A stretch of 64,000 nt of DNA, taken from contig NZ_BRVN01000001.1 of assembly GCF_026011735.1 (NCBI RefSeq), positions 62,001-126,000 of the forward strand, given 5' to 3'. Source of the DNA: Dietzia sp. NCCP-2495. Its GTDB lineage: Bacteria; Actinomycetota; Actinomycetes; Mycobacteriales; Mycobacteriaceae. A model generated the notes under the pieces. It saw only the letters and a program-made list of their open reading frames with translations, ran no database searches and had not been told where the DNA came from. A program made the translations under genes and the position numbers. This document shows positions 20,627 to 28,466 of this stretch, in pieces; position 1 is the first letter of the stretch, and the number at the start of each line of letters is the position of its first letter.

Positions 20627-21196
20627 ATGCCCAGGGTCAGTCAGGACCACATGGACGCCCGGCGGCACCAGATCCTGTCAGGTGCACGTGAGTGCTTCGC
20701 CGAGTACGGGTTCGAGGGGGCGACGGTGCGTCGGCTGGAGGAGGCCACCGGGCTGAGCCGGGGCGCGATCTTCCATCATTTCGACGACAAGGACGCGCTC
20801 TTCCTCGCTCTCGCCCACGACGACGCGGCGGCGATGGCCGCCACCGTCGCCGAGCAGGGGCTGGTGCAGGTGATGCGGGAGATCCTCGCGCATCCCCAGG
20901 AGTTCTCCTGGCTGGGAACCCGGCTGGAGATCGCCCGGCGGATACGCACAGATCCGGAGTTCCGGGAACGGTGGATTGACCGTCAGGCGGAGGTCGACGG
21001 CGCGATCGTGGCGAGACTCCGCGAGCAGAAGGCCTCCGGCCGGATGCGCACGGACATCCCCGTCGACGTGCTCCGTGTCTACCTCGACATCGTGCTCGAC
21101 GGCCTCATCACGCACCTGGCCACCGGTCGCGGCACCGAGCACGTGAGCGAGATGCTCGACCTGGTGGAGGCCTCCCTGCGGACCGGGCAGGGGTGA
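20627..21196 (+). CDS. acnR: TetR-family regulator of aconitase, AcnR type
   Basis: A 189-residue TetR protein. The N-terminal helix-turn-helix (about 11-57) reads R-R-L-E-E-A-T-G-L-S-R-G-A-I-F-H-H-F; the rest is the helical ligand domain with H-P-Q-E-F-S-W-L-G-T-R. Length and position directly after acn match C. glutamicum AcnR and M. tuberculosis Rv1474c. AcnR represses acn and responds to citrate/Mg and iron. ATG 20627 has AAGGAAGG upstream. The operator candidate at 17574-17589 is its expected target. Confidence 0.92.
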   Translation: MPRVSQDHMDARRHQILSGARECFAEYGFEGATVRRLEEATGLSRGAIFHHFDDKDALFLALAHDDAAAMAATVAEQGLVQVMREILAHPQEFSWLGTRLEIARRIRTDPEFRERWIDRQAEVDGAIVARLREQKASGRMRTDIPVDVLRVYLDIVLDGLITHLATGRGTEHVSEMLDLVEASLRTGQG

Positions 21197-21230
21197 GGAT
21201 CGTCTCCTGCGCGATCCCCCGTGGCGGGCG

Positions 21231-21242
21231 TACGTTGGTCGC
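21231..21242 (+). promoter_or_regulatory. -10 element of the aldo/keto reductase gene
   Basis: TACGTT (21231-21236) lies six bases before ATG 21243, so the transcript probably starts at the start codon. Confidence 0.5.
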
Positions 21243-22085
21243 ATGTCCACACCTGACACGCAGATCCCCCGAGTCACCCTGAACGACGGCCGCTCGATCC
21301 CCCGGCTCGGCTTCGGCACCTTCCAGGTCCCGCCCGCCGACACCGAGAAGGTCGTCGCAGACGCCATCGAGGCCGGGTACCGCCACCTCGACACCGCCCA
21401 GATGTACGGCAACGAGGAGGGCGTCGGCCGGGCGGTCGCGGCGTCCGGCATCCCGCGAGACGACTTCTGGATCACCACGAAGCTCAACAACACCTTCCAC
21501 GAGCGCGCCGCCGCCCGCGAGGCCACCGAGCGCTCGCTCGAGGCACTCGGCGGGCGCATCGACCTCTACCTGGTTCACTGGCCGCTGGCGATGCACGACG
21601 ACGTCGCCCGGGTGTGGGAGACGATGGAGGGGATCCGCTCCGACCTGACCGTTGACTCGATCGGTGTCTCCAACTTCACCGCGGCGCACCTCGAGCGACT
21701 GGCGGAGGCAGGTCTGAGCACCCCCCAGGTCAATCAGATCGAGATCAACCCGTACTTCGTCAACGACGACCTGCGTGCGGCGTGCGTCGAGAGAGGCGTC
21801 GCGGTGGAGGCGTGGAGTCCGCTCGCCCAGGGCTCGGTGTTTGGCGATCCCCAGTTGCAGGCCCTCGCCGAGCAGGTCGGACGCACCGTCTCCCAGGTGG
21901 TCCTCCGGTGGGTGCTGCAGCGGGGCGACATCGTCTTCCCCAAGTCCTCGAGCCCGGCCCGCATGCGCGAGAACCTCGAGGTGTTCGACTTCGACCTGTC
22001 GGACGAACAGATGGCCTCCATCACGGCGCTGCACAACGGGACCCGCTCCGGCCCGGACCCGGACACGTTCGACTGGCGCGGTTGA
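21243..22085 (+). CDS. Aldo/keto reductase (2,5-diketo-D-gluconate reductase type)
   Basis: A 280-residue NADPH-dependent (beta/alpha)8 oxidoreductase. The catalytic tetrad is visible as D (H-L-D-T-A), Y (A-Q-M-Y-G-N-E), K (T-T-K-L) and H (L-V-H-W-P-L). The C-terminal segment with P-K-S-S-S-P-A-R-M-R-E-N binds the NADPH phosphate. Such enzymes reduce varied aldehydes and dicarbonyls such as methylglyoxal; the natural substrate cannot be read from sequence. It begins the accessory block absent from the comparable M. tuberculosis region. A TACGTT box gives it its own promoter. Confidence 0.93.
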   Translation: MSTPDTQIPRVTLNDGRSIPRLGFGTFQVPPADTEKVVADAIEAGYRHLDTAQMYGNEEGVGRAVAASGIPRDDFWITTKLNNTFHERAAAREATERSLEALGGRIDLYLVHWPLAMHDDVARVWETMEGIRSDLTVDSIGVSNFTAAHLERLAEAGLSTPQVNQIEINPYFVNDDLRAACVERGVAVEAWSPLAQGSVFGDPQLQALAEQVGRTVSQVVLRWVLQRGDIVFPKSSSPARMRENLEVFDFDLSDEQMASITALHNGTRSGPDPDTFDWRG

Positions 22086-22239
22086 CCCCACCGCGTCCGG
22101 TGGCCGGCCGGTACGGGGTCACTCCGGTCCGCGTTCGCGCAGGAACCACCTGGAGCCGGCCGGACTGAGTGACTCCACGTCACCAGCGGAGGCAGGTGGA
22201 GCGTCCGCGCTTTCGCCTCCGCGGCGGGTGGCGTCGTCC

Positions 22240-22251
22240 TAGAGTCGGTCC
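22240..22251 (+). promoter_or_regulatory. -10 element of the GPH symporter gene
   Basis: TAGAGT (22240-22245) lies six bases before ATG 22252: another leaderless arrangement. Confidence 0.5.
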
Positions 22252-23616
22252 ATGACCACCACCGACGCGCCCGGCGGTGTGGCGAGCGACCGGTCCACCA
22301 CCGCCCCGGTCCTCGCCTCGTACGCGGCGGGCAGCCTTGGCACGGGCGCGTTCGGCACCCTGCCGGGGCTCGTCCTGGCGTACTATCTCACCGACTCGAT
22401 CGGGGTGGCAGCCGCCGCCGCGACGGTACTCGTGCTGGTGCCCAAGGTCGTCGACGTCCTGGCCTATCCGCTCATCGGCGCAATCTCGGACAGGGCGTCG
22501 CACCGCAGCGGCTACCGCACGGGTCTGATGCTCTTCGGGGCGCTGGCGCTGCCGCTGCTGTTCGTGGCGACCTTCGCGGCGCCGACCGACTGGAGCACGA
22601 GCGCGGCCGGGGTGTGGGTGATGGGGTTTTTCCTCCTGGCGTCCATCGCGTACTCGTGCTTCCAGGTGCCGTATCTCGCGCTCTCGGCCGAGCTCACCGG
22701 TGACGCCGCCGCGCGTGTGACTCTCCTGGCATGGCGGGTGGCCGTTCTCGCCGGGGCGATCCTCCTCACCGGGGGCGGTGGGCCCGCGCTGCGTGACGCC
22801 GCGGGCGGTGGGCCGACGGGGTACGTGGTGATGGCCGCCGGTGTGGCCGCGCTGATGCTGGTCGGAATGCTGTGGTCGACGTTCGTGGCGGGCCGCCGCA
22901 CGATCATGCGCGCAGACGCACCCGCGGGTGGCCTCGCCCACGAGTACCGCGACGGCCTCGACGCGCTGCGGACCACGCGGCCGTTCCGGCTGCTCGTGGT
23001 GGTGTTCTGCCTGCAGGCGGTGGCCACTGCGGTGATGCTCGCGGGCGGTCAGTACGTGGCGACGTACGTGCTGGGTGACGAGACCGCTCTGACCGGGCTT
23101 TTCCTCGCGCTGGTGGGCCCTGCCCTGCTCGTGATGCCGCTGTGGACGCGCCTCGCGCACGCCCGTGGAAAGGTGCCGGCGCTGGCGGCGGCCACCGTGC
23201 TCTTCACCGTGGCGACGCTGCTGCTCATCCCGGCGGGCGTGTACCCCGGCGCCTGGGTGCACGTGCCGGTCGCGTTGGCGGGGGTCGCCTACGCGGGGAT
23301 GCAGGCTCTACCGATGTCGATGCTGCCCGACTGCACCGACCTGGACCGCACGTTGGGGGGACGACGACGAAGTGGCGCGATGAGCGGCCTGTGGACGGCG
23401 TCCGAGACCGGCGCGATGGCCCTGGGCCCGGTCGTCGTGCTCGCCCTGTTGGCCTCGGGGGGCTTCCGCTCCGGCGGGGTGGCCGATCAGCCCGGGTCGG
23501 CGCACTGGGCCATCGTCCTGGCGTTCTCCCTGGTTCCCGCGCTCCTCGCCGGCGCGAGCCTGCTGCTGATCCGGACCCTCGGCCGGTCCTATCCCCGATG
23601 GATGGAGCGAACATGA
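22252..23616 (+). CDS. MFS_2/GPH-family cation symporter (MelB-like)
   Basis: A 454-residue transporter with about twelve membrane helices. The loop after helix 2 (D-V-L-A-Y-P-L-I-G-A-I-S-D-R-A) and the next (R-S-G-Y-R-T) are the conserved D-P-x-x-G-x-x-x-D-R type of the glycoside-pentoside-hexuronide family. A second-half S-M-L-P-D-C-T-D-L-D-R motif also fits this family. Relatives carry sugars, glycosides or lipids; the cargo here is unknown. Its last codons overlap the start of the PLP enzyme gene as ATGA, so the two products are made together. Confidence 0.88.
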   Translation: MTTTDAPGGVASDRSTTAPVLASYAAGSLGTGAFGTLPGLVLAYYLTDSIGVAAAAATVLVLVPKVVDVLAYPLIGAISDRASHRSGYRTGLMLFGALALPLLFVATFAAPTDWSTSAAGVWVMGFFLLASIAYSCFQVPYLALSAELTGDAAARVTLLAWRVAVLAGAILLTGGGGPALRDAAGGGPTGYVVMAAGVAALMLVGMLWSTFVAGRRTIMRADAPAGGLAHEYRDGLDALRTTRPFRLLVVVFCLQAVATAVMLAGGQYVATYVLGDETALTGLFLALVGPALLVMPLWTRLAHARGKVPALAAATVLFTVATLLLIPAGVYPGAWVHVPVALAGVAYAGMQALPMSMLPDCTDLDRTLGGRRRSGAMSGLWTASETGAMALGPVVVLALLASGGFRSGGVADQPGSAHWAIVLAFSLVPALLAGASLLLIRTLGRSYPRWMERT

Positions 23617-25217
23617 CCCCCGATCCCCTCGCCCTGGAGATCACTGATCGCGGGGAACACGCCCTGGCCCGCCTCGTCGCGATGCGGTCACAGGACCCGC
23701 CGACCACCGGGGGCCGGGTCCTGTCGTATGTCTACGATTCCGGTCTGACCGAACTCGACGAGCTGGCGACCCGTGCGGCCCGGCTGGCTCACGGCGTCAA
23801 CGGACTCGACCCCACGGTCTTCCCCTCGGTCGCCCGGATCCACGGCGGGATAGTCGACCGTGTGCGCGCGATCCTCGGCGGCGGGGTGACAGGCGCGGGT
23901 GGCGAGGGACGGAGCGGTGACGTCTACGGGAACGTCACGTCCGGCGGAACCGAGAGCTGCATGCTCGCCTGCCTCGCCGCCCGCGAGGTCGCGGGTCGAC
24001 AGCCGGGCAGCGGTGGCACGATCGTCGCGCCGGTGACGGTGCACGCGGCGTTCCGCAAGGCCGCGCACCTGCTGGGCTTGAGGTTCGTCGGCGTCGAGGT
24101 GGATCCCGGGACGGGGCGGGTGACCGCGGCCGAGCTCCTCGCCGCGGTCGATGCGGACACGGTGCTGGTGGTGTGCTCGGCGCCCTCCTACCCGCACGGC
24201 GTGATCGACCCCGTGGCCGAGGTCGCCGCCGGACTCGAGGCCGATCACGACCCACGGATCGGGCTGCACGTCGACGCCTGCCTCGGCGGTTTGGTGCTGC
24301 CCTTCTGGCCGGGGTCGGGCGCCGCCGGTCCGGGCGACACCGGCCCGGACCCCACCGAGCCGAACCCGATACCGCAATGGGACCTCCGGGTCGCGCGGGT
24401 CACCAGCATCTCTGCGGATCTGCACAAGTACGGCTTCGCGCCGAAAGGCACCTCGGTCCTGCTCAGCCGGGGTCGCGAACGGCACCGGGCGGCATGGTTC
24501 GCCACCGTCGACTGGCCCGGCTACCCGGTGGTGAACCCGACGCTGGCCGGATCCAAACCCCTCGAACCCGCGGCGGCGGCGTGGGCGGTGCTCGAGGCAC
24601 TGGGCGACGACGGGCAGCGTGAACTGGTCGCCAGGACCGCCCGCGCCACCGATCGGTTGGTCGACGGGCTGAGCGAGGTCGAGGGGTTGCGGGTCCTCGA
24701 GCGCGATCCCGGCCCACTGCTCGCGGTCGTCGCCGACGAGACCGCCGGAGAAGCCCGAGGCGTTCACCCCCACCTCTGGGCCGACGCCTGTGCCCGGAGA
24801 GGCATCGCCGTCCAGGCGCAACCCGCCTACCGCCAGGAGCGGGGGACGTTGTCGTCGTCGTCCCACCTCACCATCACCCCGGTGACCGAACGGCTCGTCG
24901 AGGAGATCCTCCGCGTGGCACGTGAGGCCGCCGACGAGGTCCGAGGACGGCCTGACCCCGTTCCTCCCCAGGCGTTTGCCGACGTGCTCGACGCGCTAGC
25001 CTCCGGGGCCCTCTCCCCCGCCGATCTGCTCGCCCTGCCGGAAGACGAGGTCCACGCGCTCGTGGGCGGTGTCCTCGCCGCCGGCACGGACGGGGTCGAC
25101 GGAGGCGATGCGGGCAGTGGCAGCATGGCTCCGCTCCTCGCGGCGATCGAGCGGCTACCCGCTGACGTCGGTGCTCGCCTGGTTCGGGCCTACCTCGCCG
25201 CGGTGATGGAGGGCTGA
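23613..25217 (+). CDS. PLP-dependent decarboxylase/lyase, group II (sphingosine-1-phosphate lyase-like)
   Basis: A 534-residue fold-type I PLP enzyme. The cofactor lysine is K272 in A-D-L-H-K-Y-G-F-A-P-K-G-T-S, the sequence form seen in sphingosine-1-phosphate lyases; V-T-S-G-G-T-E-S (near 110) and H-V-D-A-C-L-G-G (near 223) are the phosphate and Asp motifs. Decarboxylases of the glutamate/tyrosine type share this fold, so the reaction is uncertain. Residues from about 445 onward form a C-terminal helical extension not needed for the fold. ATG 23613 overlaps the symporter stop. Coupling with a transporter suggests uptake and breakdown of an imported substrate (inference). Confidence 0.85.
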   Translation: MTPDPLALEITDRGEHALARLVAMRSQDPPTTGGRVLSYVYDSGLTELDELATRAARLAHGVNGLDPTVFPSVARIHGGIVDRVRAILGGGVTGAGGEGRSGDVYGNVTSGGTESCMLACLAAREVAGRQPGSGGTIVAPVTVHAAFRKAAHLLGLRFVGVEVDPGTGRVTAAELLAAVDADTVLVVCSAPSYPHGVIDPVAEVAAGLEADHDPRIGLHVDACLGGLVLPFWPGSGAAGPGDTGPDPTEPNPIPQWDLRVARVTSISADLHKYGFAPKGTSVLLSRGRERHRAAWFATVDWPGYPVVNPTLAGSKPLEPAAAAWAVLEALGDDGQRELVARTARATDRLVDGLSEVEGLRVLERDPGPLLAVVADETAGEARGVHPHLWADACARRGIAVQAQPAYRQERGTLSSSSHLTITPVTERLVEEILRVAREAADEVRGRPDPVPPQAFADVLDALASGALSPADLLALPEDEVHALVGGVLAAGTDGVDGGDAGSGSMAPLLAAIERLPADVGARLVRAYLAAVMEG

Positions 25218-25225
25218 ACGCGAGA

Positions 25226-25252
25226 CGCCCCCCGACCGTGAGGTCGAGGGGC
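25226..25252. terminator. Bidirectional hairpin between convergent genes
   Basis: CGCCCC-c-CGACC pairs with GGTCG-a-GGGGCG around a GTGA loop. It lies between the stop codons of the PLP enzyme (plus) and the small membrane protein (minus). No long T-tract, as is usual in high-GC actinobacteria. Confidence 0.7.
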
Positions 25253-25275
25253 GGTGCGACGCGCGACAGGGCGTG

Positions 25276-25623
25276 TCAGACGAGGACCGCGATCGCGACG
25301 TTGACGATGCCGAGCACGCCGGCGACGTGGGTCAGGGTCGCGGTGCTCCCCTGGGCCTTGGCCTCCTTGCGGACGCCGATGATCGCGACGACGAGGATCA
25401 CCACGGCGACCAGCAGCTTGATGCCGATCTTCATGTGGTTGAGGTCGGCGTCCTGCATCTCGCGCAGGCCCACGAGCAGCAGGCCGGTGACCACTTGGAG
25501 GATCGCGCCGTGAAGGATGCCCTTGGCCATGTACGGCGCCTTGATGGTGGCGAGCCAGCCGCCGATGATGCCGGCGAGACCGATGAAGTGCAGGATGAGA
25601 ATGATCTGGATGACGGTGTCCAT
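25276..25623 (-). CDS. Small four-helix membrane protein
   Basis: A 115-residue hydrophobic protein with about four membrane helices (roughly 3-25, 33-52, 63-84, 95-115). H12 and H38 within or near helices, plus H63 in the D-L-N-H-M-K-I-G-I-K loop, might be functional. I recognise it only as a conserved actinobacterial integral membrane protein without a known role. ATG 25623 is preceded at seven bases by GACAAT (25636-25631), a weak -10. It stands downstream of the universal stress gene on the same strand. Confidence 0.8.
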   Translation of the reverse strand: MDTVIQIILILHFIGLAGIIGGWLATIKAPYMAKGILHGAILQVVTGLLLVGLREMQDADLNHMKIGIKLLVAVVILVVAIIGVRKEAKAQGSTATLTHVAGVLGIVNVAIAVLV

Positions 25624-25751
25624 GGGGAGGATTGTCTCAGGTCAACGCCACATCAGCCCGGGTAAGGGTCTCCTTTGTGATGATCGACTCGGCCGGCGGG
25701 TGCGTTGCGTCAGGAGCCCCCGCCGCGGGGTGACGCCTCCGCCGGGCGGCG

Positions 25752-26192
25752 CTATTCGGTCTCGCCGCTCGAGTGTGGCAGGACCACCACGGGACAATGC
25801 GCATGCGGCACCACGTGCTGGCTGACCGAGCCGAGCACCATCCCCCTGAACCCTCCTCGTCCGCGGCTACCCACTACCACCAACCGAGCATCCCGCGACG
25901 CCGCGATGAGCGACTTGGCCGCGTGCCCTTGCAGGACGGCCGACTTGACCGAGGCATCGTCCCCCAGGGCGCTCCGCACCGCGTGAGCGAGCATCTCGCG
26001 AGCGCTGCTCTCCAGTTCGCTGGAACCCTCCCAGCCCGCCATGGCGTAGGGGCCGTAGATGTTGGGCAACTGGTAGGCGGTCAGGGCGACCAGCGGTGCG
26101 TCGACCGCGGTCGCGTACTCGGCTGCCCATTGCAGGGCTCGTAGCGAATCGGGCCCACCGTCGACTCCGACGACGACCGGCCTGGTGTCCAT
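25752..26192 (-). CDS. Universal stress protein (UspA family)
   Basis: A 146-residue single-domain Usp. The N-terminal V-V-V-G-V-D-G-G-P-D-S and the C-terminal ATP-binding motif G-S-R-G-R-G-G-F-R-G-M-V-L-G-S-V-S (G-x2-G-x9-G-S) are intact, so nucleotide binding is expected. Proteins of this type accumulate in hypoxia or stationary phase in mycobacteria. ATG 26192 has the strong ribosome-binding site GAGGAGG, in contrast to the leaderless genes nearby. It is divergent from the TetR operon, sharing a 216-bp intergenic region. Confidence 0.93.
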   Translation of the reverse strand: MDTRPVVVGVDGGPDSLRALQWAAEYATAVDAPLVALTAYQLPNIYGPYAMAGWEGSSELESSAREMLAHAVRSALGDDASVKSAVLQGHAAKSLIAASRDARLVVVGSRGRGGFRGMVLGSVSQHVVPHAHCPVVVLPHSSGETE

Positions 26193-26371
26193 GGGCTAAC
26201 CTCCTCGGCGAGCACAGTGTCGGCGCCCTCACATCACGGGGGTCGATGACACTCTCCACGGTAGACCGACCGGGTAGAAGCGTCAGAGGATTCGGCCGGG
26301 TCCGGCGTAAGTGGTGCGGGCCCTTCGGGCGGTTCGCCGGGACCAGGACCACGACCGCTCGTCGAAATCGG

Positions 26372-26408
26372 TTGGCTGGTCGGTTAACTCGGGTCTAGTG
26401 TCCCGTTC
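26372..26408 (+). promoter_or_regulatory. Promoter of the TetR-DsbA-MDMPI operon
   Basis: TAGTGT (26396-26401) lies seven bases before ATG 26409; TTGGCT (26372-26377), 18 bases upstream, could be a -35. A direct repeat TCGGTT-N6-TCGGTT and a GTTAAC lie between, where an autorepressor could bind. Confidence 0.5.
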
Positions 26409-26816
26409 ATGGATGCACAGACCGGTCCCAGGGACCGGATCGTCAACGCGGCGGGCGAGTTGTTCCTCGCACGCAGCTACACCGGCGTCGGGATCGCGGA
26501 GATCTGCGCGGCGGCCGACGTCCGCAAGGGCACGCTGTACCACTTCTTCCCCTCCAAGGCCGAAGTCGCGCGCGCGGTACTGGACCGGCACGCCGACGCG
26601 TTCACTCGCCAGTCGGAGCAGGCCGAGCGTGAGGCTCGCGCGGCGGAGTCCGGCGAGCTCCGGCCCGGTGTGGACCCGGATCACATGGCACGGGCCCTGC
26701 TCGCCCAGATCGAGGGCGGCATCCTGCCGGCCAAGGCCCGTACTCAGTCCGCGCGCGAGATCGTCGAGTTCCTGGACGATGTGCTGGACCTCTACCTCGT
26801 GAAGGGGGCCGCGTGA
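26409..26816 (+). CDS. Short TetR-family regulator with reduced ligand domain
   Basis: A 135-residue protein. The DNA-binding part is complete (residues about 8-55: [10 protein letters not shown] then [16 protein letters not shown]). Typical family members have about 190 residues. Here about 50-60 residues are missing between the linker (near 70) and the last helices, which resume in frame with [18 protein letters not shown] and so retain the usual dimer-helix pattern. This looks like an in-frame deletion that shrinks the ligand pocket. The stop overlaps the next gene's GTG, so it heads the operon. Confidence 0.85.
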   Translation: MDAQTGPRDRIVNAAGELFLARSYTGVGIAEICAAADVRKGTLYHFFPSKAEVARAVLDRHADAFTRQSEQAEREARAAESGELRPGVDPDHMARALLAQIEGGILPAKARTQSAREIVEFLDDVLDLYLVKGAA

Positions 26817-27619
26817 AGGACGCGACAGACGCCGTCGACGCCCAGGATGCCTGCTCGGTGGACTTCCACTTCGATCCCATGTGCCCCTTCGCCTATCAGG
26901 CCTCGGTGTGGATACGGGAGGTCCGCGAGCAGACCTGCCTCACGGTAAACTGGCGGTTCTTCAGCCTCGAGTGGGTCAACCACGTCAACGGCAAGAAGTA
27001 CCCGTGGGAACGCCGCTGGTCGTACGGGTGGTCGCTCATGCGGATCGGGGCCTATCTGCGCAGGCGGGACCTGGACGCCCTAGACCGCTGGTACGCCGCG
27101 ATCGGTGCCGAGCTGCACGAGCGGGGCGGCTCACCGCACCGGCCCGAGGTGGCTGCACGCCTCCTCGACCAGTTGGGCCTCGACACCCTCGGCGTGGACG
27201 ATCTGGGTTCGGGTGCCGACGTGATCGAGGCGGCCCTCGCCGATCCCACCACCCACGACGACGTCCGGCGCGACCACGAGCGGGTGCTCGACGCCTCCGG
27301 CTACGGCGTGCCGACACTCTTCCTGGACGGCCACCGGTGCCTGTTCGGCCCCGTCCTAGTGGACCCTCCCACCGGGGCGGAGGCGCTGGCGCTCTGGCGC
27401 GTGGTGGCCGGAATGGCCGCCCTACCGGGGGTCTTCGAGCTCCAGCGGCCCAAGACGCCCGAGGACCAGGCCCGGATCGGCGAGCGGCTGAGCCCGTACC
27501 TACGGGGCCGCGACTGGGTGAGCATCGACCGTGGCGAGCTGATCGACCTCGACGCGATGATGGCAGAACACGATCGGGCGGACACCCGGGAACGGACCGA
27601 CGGAGATGACGATGACTGA
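26813..27619 (+). CDS. DsbA-fold oxidoreductase, mycothiol-dependent nitroreductase-like
   Basis: A 268-residue DsbA/thioredoxin-fold protein. The active-site region F-D-P-M-C-P-F-A-Y (C24) resembles the C-P-W-A site of M. tuberculosis Rv2466c (a mycothiol-dependent oxidoreductase), and the cis-proline loop G-V-P-T-L-F is near residue 163. A large helical insertion lies between, as in 2-hydroxychromene-2-carboxylate isomerase relatives. The last residues are Asp-rich. GTG 26813 overlaps the TetR stop (GTGA); its end overlaps the next gene by 14 bp. The partner gene is also of a mycothiol-linked family, supporting this reading. Confidence 0.85.
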   Translation: MKDATDAVDAQDACSVDFHFDPMCPFAYQASVWIREVREQTCLTVNWRFFSLEWVNHVNGKKYPWERRWSYGWSLMRIGAYLRRRDLDALDRWYAAIGAELHERGGSPHRPEVAARLLDQLGLDTLGVDDLGSGADVIEAALADPTTHDDVRRDHERVLDASGYGVPTLFLDGHRCLFGPVLVDPPTGAEALALWRVVAGMAALPGVFELQRPKTPEDQARIGERLSPYLRGRDWVSIDRGELIDLDAMMAEHDRADTRERTDGDDDD

Positions 27620-28418
27620 CAAGGACCAGATCGTGGACGCCCTGGTCGGGGTGTGGCGCGACATCAGGGACGTGACCGCGGGCTTCACCGACGAGCATTG
27701 GGCCGCCCCGAGCCCCTGCCCCGGCTGGTCCGCGCGCGACGTGGTGGCCCACATCGTCGGCACCGAGGAGATGCTGCGCGGCACCCCCAGCCCCGAGGTC
27801 TCCGACGAGCGACCGGCCCACGTGCGCAACGACATCGGTGCGTTCAACGAGGCGTGGGTGGAGCACCTGTGCGGCCTCTCCCCCGCCGAGTTGTTGGCGC
27901 GCTACGACGGGGTGACTGCGGCCCGCGCGGAGGCGCTGCGCGCGATGAGCGAGGAGGAGTTTCACGCCGAATCCTGGACCCCCGAGGGGCCCGGTACCTA
28001 CGCGGGCTTCATGCGGATCCGGGTGTTCGACTGCTGGGTCCACGAGCAGGATCTGCGCGACGTGGCCGGTGTCGAGGGCGGCTACGATTCCGCCGCGGCC
28101 GCGATGGCCGTGGACTTCATGGTGGCCAAGCTGGGCTTTGTGGTGGGCAAACGCGCCGGCGCCCCCCAGCAGTCCACCGTGACGTTTGAGCTCACCGGTC
28201 CCCTGGCGCGGACCGCGTCGGTGCTCGTCGACGGCCGCGCCCGGGTGCTTGGCTCGCTCGTCGAGAATCCGACCGCCACCCTGGCACTGCCTACTCCCCT
28301 GTTCGTCCGCCTCTACGCCGGTCGAGTGGCCGGGGCGGACGTTGCCGATCAGGTGCAGATCACCGGCGACGAGAGGCTGGGTAGGCGCGTTCGCGACGCG
28401 CTGGGCGTGACCATCTGA
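27606..28418 (+). CDS. Mycothiol-dependent maleylpyruvate isomerase family protein (MDMPI/DinB-like)
   Basis: A 270-residue two-domain protein. The N-terminal four-helix DinB-like domain has [14 protein letters not shown] (H49) and [11 protein letters not shown] (H146), the metal-binding positions of the MDMPI family. The C-terminal domain (from about 175) resembles the sterol-carrier-like MDMPI_C part. Family members use mycothiol as cofactor or substrate for isomerisation or detoxification; the substrate here is unknown. Translational overlap with the DsbA-like gene indicates a shared task. Confidence 0.87.
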   Translation: MTMTDKDQIVDALVGVWRDIRDVTAGFTDEHWAAPSPCPGWSARDVVAHIVGTEEMLRGTPSPEVSDERPAHVRNDIGAFNEAWVEHLCGLSPAELLARYDGVTAARAEALRAMSEEEFHAESWTPEGPGTYAGFMRIRVFDCWVHEQDLRDVAGVEGGYDSAAAAMAVDFMVAKLGFVVGKRAGAPQQSTVTFELTGPLARTASVLVDGRARVLGSLVENPTATLALPTPLFVRLYAGRVAGADVADQVQITGDERLGRRVRDALGVTI

Positions 28419-28466
28419 TCCCTTGGCCGGAGCGGGGAGCCAGCAGCGATCGTCGCGTTCGTACGC

